Positions 17,349 through 25,885 of a DNA stretch of 64,000 nucleotides are shown piece by piece. How positions within the stretch are numbered: position 1 is the stretch's first letter; each line of letters opens with the position of its first letter. Both the position numbers and the translations under genes were made by a program. The notes beneath the pieces are model-generated. The model was not told the DNA's origin. It searched no databases and was given only the letters and a program-made list of their open reading frames with translations. The DNA comes from Hirschia baltica ATCC 49814 (lineage in GTDB: Bacteria > Pseudomonadota > Alphaproteobacteria > Caulobacterales > Hyphomonadaceae), in assembly GCF_000023785.1 (NCBI RefSeq), contig NC_012982.1, positions 1,364,001 through 1,428,000 of the forward strand, written 5' to 3'.

Positions 17349-17424
17349 TGGCTCCGCGAGCAGGACTCGAACCTGCGACCAATCGATTAACAGTCGATTG
17401 CTCTACCAACTGAGCTATCGCGGA
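17349..17424 (-). tRNA. tRNA-Asn (anticodon GTT), CCA encoded
   Basis: 76 nt cloverleaf on the minus strand: acceptor TCCGCGA paired with TCGCGGA, D-arm with AGCTCAGTTGGTAGAGC, anticodon GTT in an 11-nt ACTGTTAATCG-type loop/stem, T-loop GGTTCGAGTCC, discriminator G and a genomic CCA. All arms pair. Confidence 0.95.
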
Positions 17425-17534
17425 ACAACGTTAGAGGACGCGGTATATCTAGCGTTCCAAATATGTGCAATCCCTAATTTGCCTCAAAATGCATTTCTTT
17501 TAAAAAAAATTGGATTTTCACCTAAAAACGGCAC

Positions 17535-17565
17535 AAAAAAAACGGGAGCTAGAAAAAGCTCCCGT
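17535..17565 (-). terminator. Rho-independent terminator downstream of tRNA-Cys
   Basis: A 9-bp perfect stem ACGGGAGCT / AGCTCCCGT with a 6-base loop, followed on the minus strand by eight T. It lies about 290 bases downstream of tRNA-Cys and upstream of tRNA-Asn, so it should end the tRNA-Cys transcript. The rest of the 17425-17858 gap is AT-rich and shows no gene. Confidence 0.9.
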
Positions 17566-17858
17566 CAAGGCGTTGGGTGATGGTGGGTGTCTTCAGAGAA
17601 GACATAGGCAATATGCTCCATTTGGGTTAATGAGTGGTTAAATTATTGAATTTCCCTAAAATTTCGTTTTAATTTTATCAGTTTTCAGAATTATTTGTTA
17701 ACTTTGAAGCCTGTGCAGTTTTGTGAATATGCAAATAAGCTTGAGTTTCTTGTTTTATGTCAAAACAAGAGCCGCAAGATTAGCTTGATAAATGGAAAAT
17801 TAGATTGAGCGGGATTGGAATGCGTTAAAATTTCAAATGACGCATAGAAGATTTACAA

Positions 17859-17932
17859 TGGAGGCCACGTCCGGACTCGAACCGGAGTACACGGATTTGC
17901 AATCCGCTGCGTAACCACTCCGCCACGCGGCC
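17859..17932 (-). tRNA. tRNA-Cys (anticodon GCA), CCA encoded
   Basis: 74 nt cloverleaf on the minus strand: acceptor GGCCGCG with CGTGGCC (one G-T pair), D-arm GGCGGAGTGGTTACGC, anticodon stem-loop CGGATTGCAAATCCG with GCA, T-arm with GGTTCGAGTCC, discriminator T and CCA. The 292 bases after it (to 18224) hold no gene I can support. Confidence 0.95.
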
Positions 17933-18224
17933 TAACCATTGAAATCATTATATTGACCAGCAGCTTAGTTGCCAATCAAGATTCGACAACAGAAGCTATC
18001 GATAGTGAGGGAGCTTACTTATCAGCTTTTACTAATTAGTGAAGGCTTTTTATCCAGTTTTATACTGAAAATTGCTAAATCTGTGTCGAACCAGTCTCTA
18101 TCCATTGTGGAATTTGTGAGGGGGTTGTGTTGATTTTCTGCGTTTGTGCAGTGTGGCTGGTGCAATACGGTGACGAAAATTGGTTCAGATGTATTTCAGA
18201 TAAGGGTGTGAGTAATCACAATCT

Positions 18225-18992
18225 CTATTTGGTTTTAAAAAATTTCTGAACAATCGGAAAATACAATGAATTAGGTAGCAGACCTAGCAAACGAAATATG
18301 AGTGCAAAACGTTTGGGATAATTTGTTTGGAACCGATTCGATTCCATAGCAGATTTTGTGCGTTGGGCGGCTTCGTCTGGTGACATTATAAAAGGCATTT
18401 TAAATTCGTTTTTGTCAGTCAGTCGGGTTTTTATGAATCCAGGATTGATGAGCTGTATTTTGAATTTATCTGGGTCTAAGTCAGCTCTTAAACCTTGGGC
18501 TAAATGCATTACACCCGCTTTGCTGGCACCATAGGCTGAGCTAGCTGGAATACCCTTAAAGCCAGAAAGCGAACCGATCATCACAATGTGACCAGAGTTT
18601 TGTTTGTTCATGTAGGGCAGATATTGGCTGAGAACGCGAATGGCACCCGTGAAATTGACGTCGCAGATTGATGCTGCATTTTCAACATCCCAAGTTTGCG
18701 CCGTCATGGGTGCATATTGTCCTGCGCAAAACACAATGCCATCAAGGTCTCCATTTTGGATCACCGTTTCAAACGCCGATGCAATGCTTTTACTATCAGT
18801 GACATCACATGGCGCGGCTTTCGCAGGTGAAGGTAGTTCATTCGCCAGTTTTTCTAAGGCGTCTTCATTGCGAGCGGAAAGGGTGAGAATTGCGCCATCA
18901 GCTGATAAGAGTTTTGCCAATGCTTCACCAAGGCCTGCGCTTGCGCCAATTATCCAATAGTGTGTGCCTTCCCAAGAGGTTGATTGTGTCAT
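18225..18992 (-). CDS. Short-chain dehydrogenase/reductase of the ChrR-linked lipid operon
   Basis: 255 residues. Classical SDR: GASAGLG at 16-22, CAG at 89-91, Ser141, Tyr154 and Lys158 (YGASK). The C-terminus is more hydrophobic than in FabG. It is the last gene of a six-gene minus-strand operon led by the FAD protein; its ATG overlaps the DUF3833 stop (ATGA). An SDR of this type accompanies the cyclopropane-synthase-like gene in the RpoE/ChrR regulon of Rhodobacter sphaeroides (from memory), suggesting oxidation or reduction of a modified acyl lipid. Substrate unknown. Confidence 0.85.
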   Translation of the reverse strand: MTQSTSWEGTHYWIIGASAGLGEALAKLLSADGAILTLSARNEDALEKLANELPSPAKAAPCDVTDSKSIASAFETVIQNGDLDGIVFCAGQYAPMTAQTWDVENAASICDVNFTGAIRVLSQYLPYMNKQNSGHIVMIGSLSGFKGIPASSAYGASKAGVMHLAQGLRADLDPDKFKIQLINPGFIKTRLTDKNEFKMPFIMSPDEAAQRTKSAMESNRFQTNYPKRFALIFRLLGLLPNSLYFPIVQKFFKTK

Positions 18993-19594
18993 TCAGCAGC
19001 CTCCAGATTATTATCCCCTTTATTGTAGAAAACCGAATCTTCGGCGATGTCTCTGTGTTTAAAAACAGCGACAAGTTCAGCCACTTTGATACCAAATTTT
19101 CGCATTTGAGATCGGTTGATGATAGTGCCTTCATCTGTGAGATACATCCAATCTGTGACGCTGAGGACATGTCCACCAGCATCTTCTGCTAGTTTCAGCT
19201 TATACTTCATTTGCAAACTATTGCCTGAAGCAATGCCAACGCCTTCGCCAACCAAATCTGGAGCTGTTGCGGTAAAGCCGCCGTCTTCTTTAAATTTTAG
19301 TGTCCATTCGCGTCTGTCTTCTCTGCCAGATGCATAAATGAAGTGCTCAGCTAATGTGCCGCCATTTTCGTCAAAATTACCTGACATGCGTGCTTTGAAA
19401 CGAGAGACGACTTTTCCTGTGTAATCATAGATCAAACCTTCGGAGAGATAGTCTCCTTTGAGTGTTGTCTTGGGATCAAAGAGAGGTGTTGCTTCTGCGT
19501 AATCAGCGGGCTTTTGGTGAGAAAACCCCCAGACACAGCCAGAGAGTAGAAACAAGGATACAATAATGAAAACAATTGTCGAAAAATAGGTCAT
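18989..19594 (-). CDS. DUF3833 family lipoprotein
   Basis: 201 residues. The leader ends with LFLLSGC (lipid-anchored Cys20). The mature part has the family pattern PLFDPKTTLKGDYLSEGLIYDYTGKVV, with later WMYLTDEGTIINRSQMRKFGIKV, typical of DUF3833, likely a lipocalin-like beta structure. It overlaps the SDR gene by four bases. Known context across proteobacteria is exactly this set with a cyclopropane-synthase-like enzyme and a chalcone isomerase-like protein. A lipid-binding role is inference. Confidence 0.85.
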   Translation of the reverse strand: MTYFSTIVFIIVSLFLLSGCVWGFSHQKPADYAEATPLFDPKTTLKGDYLSEGLIYDYTGKVVSRFKARMSGNFDENGGTLAEHFIYASGREDRREWTLKFKEDGGFTATAPDLVGEGVGIASGNSLQMKYKLKLAEDAGGHVLSVTDWMYLTDEGTIINRSQMRKFGIKVAELVAVFKHRDIAEDSVFYNKGDNNLEAAE

Positions 19595-19619
19595 GGGGCA
19601 GCCTTTGAATTATTGAAAA

Positions 19620-20117
19620 CTATTTGCCGATTAGGCTTGAAGTTTTAGATGGGTAACGGCCATTGGGATCGAGCCAGATAGCAAAGAAGGCATCGCTAAA
19701 ATCTGACTCCTGCATTTGGCAGGTCAGTTCGCCATTTTTGAAAAAATTGGTTTTATCTGCCGAGAGTTTTTGACCCGTTATGACGACGCCTTTTTCAACG
19801 TCGCCAAAACAAGATTCTAGCGGAGAACGTAAGTGTTCCAGCTCTTCTTCTGTTTTTCCGGTCAGGCGGGCCATTTCGATAATGGATGCATTGGCAAGTT
19901 TGGTCGCTGAGATGTCACGTGCATATGTCAAAGTCAGATCAAAACGGTTTTCTTTGGAATAGCGACCATCTTCAGACAACAGAGCGGCGTCATAGAGTTT
20001 GAAAGGCCCAAAATAATATTTGGCCGTGCCGACAAGTTTCATGTCTGAAGTTGTTGGTTTTGATATTGCTGGATCAGATATGAGCAAAGCTAGAATAATT
20101 GGAAAAAGACTAAGCAT
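19620..20117 (-). CDS. Secreted chalcone isomerase-like protein
   Basis: 165 residues. Signal-like N-terminus (about 1-20). LYDAALLSEDGRY followed by FDLTLTYARDIS fits the bacterial chalcone isomerase-like fold (fatty-acid-binding-type relatives), which in bacteria is linked to lipid genes rather than flavonoids. It overlaps the cyclopropane-synthase-like gene by eight bases. A periplasmic fatty acid-binding or isomerase function is possible; not established. Confidence 0.75.
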   Translation of the reverse strand: MLSLFPIILALLISDPAISKPTTSDMKLVGTAKYYFGPFKLYDAALLSEDGRYSKENRFDLTLTYARDISATKLANASIIEMARLTGKTEEELEHLRSPLESCFGDVEKGVVITGQKLSADKTNFFKNGELTCQMQESDFSDAFFAIWLDPNGRYPSKTSSLIGK

Positions 20118-21291
20118 GTGTCAGCTCCACATGAACAACATTTGTCCGGTTTCCTTGCTCAAAAGCAGCTGCACATGTGTCGAGATAATATTTCCATCCT
20201 CTGAGGAATTCAGGCTTGTAGCCTTCTGACTGAAGTTCAGGAATGCAATCTTCAAATTTTGAACGCCATTCTCTGAGCGTGCGTGCATAATCTTTTCCAA
20301 AACGGAAGAGATTTTCTGTTTTTAGGCCAACGCGCTCTGCCTGACGATTAATCTCACCGGGTGAAATCAGCATGCCGCCTGGGAATGTGTATTGGCGAAT
20401 AAAATCGGTGCGGGTGCGGTAAATATCGAATGTGTCGTCTTCAACAATTATCGCTTGCAAGGCAGCGCGACCATTGTCAGCGAGTTTATCTTTTATGGTT
20501 TTAAAATAGGTGGGCCAATAGCGTTGCCCAACAGCTTCTACCATTTCGATAGACACGATTGAATCAAATTTGCCTTTAATGTCGCGATAGTCTTCTAAGC
20601 GGATATTGGCGCGTTTTTCCAGCCCATGCTTGGCTATGCGGTCGTTTGCAAAGCGATGTTGTTCTTTTGAAATGGTAACAGCGGTTAGCTTATTATCACT
20701 GGTCTCAAGTGATCGCTGTGCAAAGCCGCCCCAACCACAGCCAATTTCCAATGTATTTTCACCCGAATTTGCGACCGCGTTTATGAGGCGGTCGTATTTG
20801 GCATTTTGAGCTGATTCAAGCGATTGGTTTTCGTCAGTATAAAGCGCGGCAGAATAGGTCATGCTGGGATCGAGCCAACGGCTGTAAAAATCGTTTGATA
20901 TGTCATAATGCGCGGAAATATTGCGCCGAGAGCCAGCTTTGGAGTTTGCGCGTGCAAATCTGTCAGTTGCAATAAATAAAAGGCGTTGGAATGTGGCTCC
21001 GCCAAAAGGTGTTTTGATTACATCATGATTGAGCAATGCCAAAGTGGATAGCGCTTCAAGATCTGGTGTGTCCCACATACCTTGCGCATATGTTTCACCA
21101 AGGCCAACATCACCGCGTAGAGCTAAAGCAGGCAGCACATCCCAATGTTTTATCTGCCAATATACGGCAGGAAGACCTTGCCCGAAAATATGCGTTTTGC
21201 CATCAGGCATTTCGACTGTTAGCGTTCCGGTATGGATGTTCTCCAATAATTGGAAAAACTTTTTCTCTGAACTCGATTTAGAAAAAATCAT
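20110..21291 (-). CDS. Cyclopropane-fatty-acyl-phospholipid synthase family methyltransferase
   Basis: 393 residues from the ATG at 21291, chosen because it forms an ATGA overlap with the DUF1365 stop; a longer frame to 21369 would overlap DUF1365 by 82 bases. The segment ISAHYDISNDFYSRWLD (about 125-141) and the SAM motif LEIGCGWGGF (181-190) identify the family. These enzymes methylate unsaturated acyl chains of membrane phospholipids. In R. sphaeroides a homologue in the RpoE/ChrR regulon (UfaM) starts furan fatty acid synthesis by making an 11-methyl acyl chain; here the context is the same, so either cyclopropane or methyl-branched/furan lipids could be the product. Confidence 0.88.
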   Translation of the reverse strand: MIFSKSSSEKKFFQLLENIHTGTLTVEMPDGKTHIFGQGLPAVYWQIKHWDVLPALALRGDVGLGETYAQGMWDTPDLEALSTLALLNHDVIKTPFGGATFQRLLFIATDRFARANSKAGSRRNISAHYDISNDFYSRWLDPSMTYSAALYTDENQSLESAQNAKYDRLINAVANSGENTLEIGCGWGGFAQRSLETSDNKLTAVTISKEQHRFANDRIAKHGLEKRANIRLEDYRDIKGKFDSIVSIEMVEAVGQRYWPTYFKTIKDKLADNGRAALQAIIVEDDTFDIYRTRTDFIRQYTFPGGMLISPGEINRQAERVGLKTENLFRFGKDYARTLREWRSKFEDCIPELQSEGYKPEFLRGWKYYLDTCAAAFEQGNRTNVVHVELTHA

Positions 21292-22073
21292 TGAGACAAT
21301 TCCTGTGTTGGAGGAGACGGGCGGCGGCGAAATTTCGCACCTTTGATTTTTAGTTTGATTGCCTGCCAAAGGATCAGACTCATGACTCGCAAAGCGCCTA
21401 AAGGTAGGCGGAGGCAGGAAGATAAAATTGTGCGGGTTTTCAACGCAAGAAACTCACCCTGGAGTGTGGCGGTGAGACCATCTTCATTGGGTGTTTCATA
21501 CTGAATTCGAACACTGAAATAATCCGATGTGACATCAAAATGAAAACGATAATTGCCGTCTAAAGTCTGGAAGGGAGAGACATGAAGGCGTTTGTCAGTT
21601 GTGATTTTATCGGTGGACTTTATGGGTGCAAAATCCGGCATTTTGCAAAGATAGGAGTGGCGGTCGCGGCCGACATTTGTCACTTCGACAACAATTGCGC
21701 GAAGGTTTTTCTCGCTATCTTTAAACAACCAAAAACTGATTGGATTAAAGCTATACCCTAGAAAAGCGGGCATTGTTAAAAGTTCAACGATTGCAGCAGC
21801 TTTTACTGGAATGGAACATGTTTTGATGAGTGATTGGGAATAATCATAAAGTGTGGATTTTGCATTTGCGACATCCACATCATTAATGGCCCATATCCCA
21901 AATTTGTTGCGTGTCAGTCCATAGGGGAGTTTGGGTTCTGCTTTTGAAATGGGAAACAAGACATAATCAGCTTTATAATTAAAAGCGTTTTTGACTTTTC
22001 CATTTCGACTATGGAAAACATTGGCCTTTAAAAGCTTTGCTGATCTTTCTGATATGTTGGGGGCTACTTGCAC
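21288..22073 (-). CDS. DUF1365 family protein
   Basis: 261 residues. Family-typical blocks are visible: VFHSRNGKVKNAFNYKADYV near the N-terminus, FLGYSFNPISFW in the middle, and VSPFQTLDGNYRF. No signal peptide. DUF1365 proteins almost always lie between an amine-oxidase-like FAD protein and a cyclopropane-synthase-like enzyme, as here. Function unknown. Spacing: two bases after the FAD gene stop, ATGA overlap with the next gene. Confidence 0.88.
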   Translation of the reverse strand: MQVAPNISERSAKLLKANVFHSRNGKVKNAFNYKADYVLFPISKAEPKLPYGLTRNKFGIWAINDVDVANAKSTLYDYSQSLIKTCSIPVKAAAIVELLTMPAFLGYSFNPISFWLFKDSEKNLRAIVVEVTNVGRDRHSYLCKMPDFAPIKSTDKITTDKRLHVSPFQTLDGNYRFHFDVTSDYFSVRIQYETPNEDGLTATLQGEFLALKTRTILSSCLRLPLGALRVMSLILWQAIKLKIKGAKFRRRPSPPTQELSQ

Positions 22074-22075
22074 AG

Positions 22076-23377
22076 CTATGTCACCTCAATGGCGCTAGCT
22101 GCCTGAATTGATTGAGCGACATTCAAACCGCTGATCAATCCATCCTCATGGAAACCATAGCGCGTATAGGCTCCGCAAAACCAATAATTATTTGTGCCTT
22201 GAATTGAGGCTAACTGGTTTTGAGCATTGAGAGCTTTCACATCAAATTGCGGGTGCCACAGCTCTGTTTCATCATAGATAAGGTCTTCGTTTATAGGTTG
22301 TTTGGGGTTGAGTGTCACAAATACGGGTGTTTCGCCGGAAATGTGCTGCAATTGGTTCATCCAATAGGTGAAAGATCCATTTGTTTCGTTTGCATTTGTG
22401 TCGCCGCGATAGACCCAACATGACCACGCAGATTTGCGAAGTGGCATTTGGGATGTGTCGCCGTGGAGATAGACTTTGTTGGGGCGGTATCTCAGAGCAG
22501 ATAGGATGTTGTTTTCTTGCTGTGTGGAATCTGAGGCTATTTTGAGAGCTTGATCGGAATGGCAAGCGAACACGATTTCATCAAAGCGTTCGGTTTCACC
22601 AGATTCTGTTTTGATCCAAGGTTGAGGGGAACGGCCTGTCGCAGCGATAGGCGTGTGCGTTTTTATAATAACTTGATTAGCTTCTAAGGCGGCATGAAGT
22701 TTATCAACATAGGTTTTGCTGCCGCCGATGACTGTGCGCCATTTGGGTCCGTTATGGGCCGATAATAAACCATGGTTTTCAAAGAAACGTACAAAACTCT
22801 GGGCCGGAAAGGATTCCATGTCCTGACGGGCAGTGCTCCATATGGCACCGGCCAGAGGATAAAGATAACGCTGGCGGAAATATTCACCTACACCAACATT
22901 ATCAAGCAATTCTTTCAGTGTCAGATTGGGATCTAAAGTTTGGGTTGTCGCCTGTTTGTTGAACTTTAGAATGTCGCGTAACATACCTATAAATTTAGGG
23001 CTTATTGCATTTTTAGGATCAGCAAAAACACGGCCAAGATTGGATAAACCATATTCAAAAGCGCCATCATCCAAGGAAACAGCAAAGGACATGCTTGTTT
23101 GCGTGCTGGCAATGTTGAGGGTTTTAAATAGGTCTATGAGATTTGGGTAAGTGGCGTCATTAAAGACCATAAATCCGGTATCAACCGGGATATCTCTATT
23201 TGGACCGGCCATGCGGGTGCGGGCGTGGCCACCCAATTCAGCTTCACTTTCAAACAGGGTAACATTGTGATTTTGGGAAAGTTTCCATGCAGCGCCCAAA
23301 CCAGAAATACCGCCGCCAATAATAGCGATATTCTTTGAGCTTGTCGGCTTTTGGGGTTTTGTTGTGTCGTAAGCCAT
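22076..23377 (-). CDS. FAD-dependent amine-oxidase-like oxidoreductase
   Basis: 433 residues. N-terminal Rossmann motif IIGGGISGLGAA at 19-30 with the adenosine-binding Glu43 and GGHA, as in phytoene desaturase/monoamine oxidase relatives; the C-terminus has FCGAYTRYGFHEDGL. First gene of the six-gene operon, with a sigma-ECF-type promoter 40-70 bases upstream. It likely oxidises or desaturates an acyl chain bound in phospholipid. The R. sphaeroides desaturase UfaD of furan fatty acid synthesis is a functional candidate analogue, but orthology is not shown here. Confidence 0.85.
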   Translation of the reverse strand: MAYDTTKPQKPTSSKNIAIIGGGISGLGAAWKLSQNHNVTLFESEAELGGHARTRMAGPNRDIPVDTGFMVFNDATYPNLIDLFKTLNIASTQTSMSFAVSLDDGAFEYGLSNLGRVFADPKNAISPKFIGMLRDILKFNKQATTQTLDPNLTLKELLDNVGVGEYFRQRYLYPLAGAIWSTARQDMESFPAQSFVRFFENHGLLSAHNGPKWRTVIGGSKTYVDKLHAALEANQVIIKTHTPIAATGRSPQPWIKTESGETERFDEIVFACHSDQALKIASDSTQQENNILSALRYRPNKVYLHGDTSQMPLRKSAWSCWVYRGDTNANETNGSFTYWMNQLQHISGETPVFVTLNPKQPINEDLIYDETELWHPQFDVKALNAQNQLASIQGTNNYWFCGAYTRYGFHEDGLISGLNVAQSIQAASAIEVT

Positions 23378-23416
23378 GTCGCATCCAAAATCTGGTTTTA
23401 AAGTTTGTTTCTAGAA

Positions 23417-23446
23417 TTGATACGGCAGGGAATGTTGTTTGGATCA
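23417..23446 (-). promoter_or_regulatory. RpoE/ChrR-type promoter of the lipid operon
   Basis: On the minus strand: TGATCC (23446-23441), 18-base spacer, TATCAA (23422-23417). The TGATCC-N18-TA layout is that of ECF sigma factors paired with ChrR. Start of transcription would be near 23410, about 33 bases before the ATG at 23377. Confidence 0.75.
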
Positions 23447-23481
23447 CTGAGAAATTTTGTGTGATCCAAATACAAAAGAAG

Positions 23482-23511
23482 TGATCCGGCCCAGCCTCTC
23501 CCTCGTATTAG
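23482..23511 (+). promoter_or_regulatory. Autoregulatory RpoE/ChrR-type promoter of the sigma factor gene
   Basis: TGATCC (23482-23487), 18-base spacer, TATTAG (23506-23511), the same layout as the divergent promoter. A further TGATCC at 23462-23467 has no -10 at the right distance. Confidence 0.75.
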
Positions 23512-23516
23512 CTATT

Positions 23517-24248
23517 ATGAATACTCTTAATCCAATCCAAAAGACTGATCACCGGCGCTTGCATATTCGACGCAAACCAGCCAATTCTGCCATTGCGCGT
23601 CGCTCTGGTCGAATGCAAGTTGTGCGTGAAGTAGGTGAGAGCCAATTGGTTTTGGAGCAAGAGAGGCAGATCTTGGTAGAGCGCGAATTATCCGTTAATT
23701 GGTCTCCAGACCTTCTGCTTGTCGGACAATCTAAAGATAGAGACGCTTTTTCTAGATTATTTGACCATTTTGCGCCGCGTGTGAAATCTCAAATGCTAAA
23801 ATATGGCGCGTCTAATGAGATGGCAGAAGAGATTGTTCAGGAGACTTTTGTTCTCGTTTGGCGCAAAGCCTCTCAATATAGTGAGGATAAAGCTGCTGTA
23901 TCGACTTGGATTTTTACGATAGCGAGAAATAAGCGTATAGATTTATTGCGGCGGCAGAACCGACCAGAACCCGATGTCAATGATCCGGCGTTTCATCCCG
24001 ATCCGATATTGACTGGAGATGATGTACTTACGGGTAAGCAGCGCGCCTTGGCTGTGCAGCGCGCAATGGAAAAATTACCTCAAAGCCAAAAAGAAGTGCT
24101 GCAACGGTCTTATTTTTCTGACGAAACTCACATTGAAATTGCTGAAAGTTTGAAGACGCCTTTGGGAACAGTGAAATCACGCATGAGGTTAGCGCTATCC
24201 AAATTACGCGCCTTGATAGATGAAGATTTAGGAGAGGGATCGATATGA
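23517..24248 (+). CDS. rpoE: ECF RNA polymerase sigma factor, RpoE/ECF11 (ChrR-partner) type
   Basis: 243 residues from ATG 23517. Region 2 (AFSRLFDHFAPRVKSQML, EIVQETFVLVWRKA, STWIFTIARNKRIDLLRRQ) and region 4 (PQSQKEVLQRSYFSDETHIEIAE, LGTVKSRMRLALSKLR) are complete. The frame is open to 23457, but the predicted -10 ends at 23511, so upstream starts are excluded and 23517 would give a nearly leaderless mRNA. Internal alternatives are ATG 23613 and TTG 23673 (GAGAGG seven bases before), which would match the usual shorter N-terminus better. It should transcribe its own operon and the divergent lipid operon in response to singlet oxygen-like stress. Confidence 0.85.
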   Translation: MNTLNPIQKTDHRRLHIRRKPANSAIARRSGRMQVVREVGESQLVLEQERQILVERELSVNWSPDLLLVGQSKDRDAFSRLFDHFAPRVKSQMLKYGASNEMAEEIVQETFVLVWRKASQYSEDKAAVSTWIFTIARNKRIDLLRRQNRPEPDVNDPAFHPDPILTGDDVLTGKQRALAVQRAMEKLPQSQKEVLQRSYFSDETHIEIAESLKTPLGTVKSRMRLALSKLRALIDEDLGEGSI

Positions 24249-24904
24249 AAATTTCTCACCATGTAAATGACGATTTTTTGTATCTCTACGCTGCTGGAGA
24301 TCTTGATTATAGCTGGAGTCTTGCTGTCGCGACTCATTTAGCGATGTGTAGCCATTGCCGTCAGCGTGTTGCGTTGTTTGAAGATGTGTTGGCCGTATCC
24401 ATGGAAGAAAATTCAACTGAGACCGTGTCTCTCAGTGCGATGGATCTTTTGGATAATATGGATGAAGCTGAAATTTCGGATTCGGACGTTAAACCGACTC
24501 ATTCCGCAACGCTTGAAAATGAAACTCCTGTCTTTCCTGAACCCTTGCGCTCGCTCGCGGGTGATTTGAAGGATATTAAATGGTCCACTATGGGCGGCGG
24601 GGTTAAACAGAAAATTCTGCATGAACAAGATGGTTTGATAGCCCGCCTTCTTTATATACCAGCTGGCGTTGCTGCTGCATCACATGGGCATAATGGCGTA
24701 GAACTTACGCAAGTTGTTGCCGGTGGATATTATGACGGTGATCAGGCGTTTAATCTAGGGGATATGCAGACTGTTGGGCATGATGCGCCCCACCAACCTA
24801 TCGCAATGCAGGATAGTGCATGTGTGTGTCTGGCTGTAACAGATGCGCCTTTAAAGTTTCAAAACATGTTGCCGCGCTTGTTCCAGAAATTCTTTCGAAT
24901 TTGA
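24245..24904 (+). CDS. chrR: ChrR-type zinc-binding anti-sigma factor
   Basis: 219 residues. The N-terminal anti-sigma zinc domain has His6, His31, Cys35 and Cys38 (HLAMCSHC), the same positions I recall as zinc ligands of R. sphaeroides ChrR. The C-terminal cupin has His147, His149, Glu153 and His183, with the same 2-4-30 spacing as the ChrR metal site. It should hold the sigma factor inactive until singlet oxygen or peroxides trigger its turnover. Coupled to the sigma gene by an ATGA overlap. Confidence 0.92.
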   Translation: MKISHHVNDDFLYLYAAGDLDYSWSLAVATHLAMCSHCRQRVALFEDVLAVSMEENSTETVSLSAMDLLDNMDEAEISDSDVKPTHSATLENETPVFPEPLRSLAGDLKDIKWSTMGGGVKQKILHEQDGLIARLLYIPAGVAAASHGHNGVELTQVVAGGYYDGDQAFNLGDMQTVGHDAPHQPIAMQDSACVCLAVTDAPLKFQNMLPRLFQKFFRI

Positions 24905-25095
24905 TCGCTTATGTCATACGCACAAAGATAGTTTATTGTTCTAATTTGCGTTTGGAAGGGCGGCTAAAAGCGAATAAAACTATTCGTCGCATTGCCAAGT
25001 TGTCATCCTATGCTAATAGCCGACTATCCACATGTTGTTAAACATGTTGCGCAATAGATTTAAGCCAGCTCAAACAGATATACAGGGAAGCTGCA

Positions 25096-25746
25096 ATGAA
25101 CGATGCTGTCGCACGCGAAACCATGATCGACACTCAGGTTCGCCCTAACGATGTTACGGACCGCCGTATCCACGCCGCACTTCAAAATGTGCCGCGCGAG
25201 GTTTTCTTGCCAAAGTCACGCCACTCTCTAGCCTATGCAGAATTTGAGCATGAAACGTCACAGGGACGTTATATGTGGCGCGCACGTGATTTTGCTAAAT
25301 TAGTTGAAGCCGCTAAAATTCAAGCAGATGATGAAGTTTTGGATGTTGCCTCTGGTAGTGGGTATTCAGCAGCGATACTTGCGAAACTTGCAGCAGCTGT
25401 TGTGGGTGTTGAAACAGACGAAGCATTGGCTGAAGCTGCATCTGCACGTTTGGATAGCCTCGATATAGACAATGCAGACGTTGTTGCCGGTGACATTTCA
25501 AAAGGTTTGGCATCTCAAGGCCCGTTTGATGTTATCTTTGTGAATGGATCAGTTGAAGTCATTCCACAAGAATGGAAAGATCAGCTCAAGCAAAATGGTC
25601 GTCTTGCTGTGATCGTACGCGAAGGCAAATTAAGCCAAGCAAGAATATATACTCGTTCGGGTGATTCTTTTGCTTGCCGGAGCGTGTTCGATGCTGCGCC
25701 ACCTGCATTACCTGGCTTTGAGAAGGCTGAATCCTTCGTTTTTTAG
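25096..25746 (+). CDS. pcm: Protein-L-isoaspartate O-methyltransferase family protein
   Basis: 216 residues. MIDTQVRPNDVTDRRI and VPREVFLP at the N-terminus, and the SAM motif VLDVASGSGYSAAIL, are characteristic of Pcm. The protein repairs isoaspartyl sites by methyl transfer; alphaproteobacterial copies upstream of tolC are shorter and some may have another substrate. SD AGGGAAG precedes the ATG. It is followed by tolC and popZ, a common alphaproteobacterial order. Confidence 0.85.
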   Translation: MNDAVARETMIDTQVRPNDVTDRRIHAALQNVPREVFLPKSRHSLAYAEFEHETSQGRYMWRARDFAKLVEAAKIQADDEVLDVASGSGYSAAILAKLAAAVVGVETDEALAEAASARLDSLDIDNADVVAGDISKGLASQGPFDVIFVNGSVEVIPQEWKDQLKQNGRLAVIVREGKLSQARIYTRSGDSFACRSVFDAAPPALPGFEKAESFVF

Positions 25747-25885
25747 TACTATTTACTTTGGATGAATTTATTGGCGCACTCTTCATGTATTTTCGTCAGG
25801 GTGGATTAATATTGTCCCGATATACTCTTGGTTGTGTTTTGAGTTTGTTCAAAGCAGCTGTGGATTTATATAGTTGAGGATTGTT

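Noticed and set aside
17349-17932. tRNA pair as an integration site for a mobile element
   Set aside because: No integrase, no direct repeat of a tRNA 3' end and no composition shift in the flanks.
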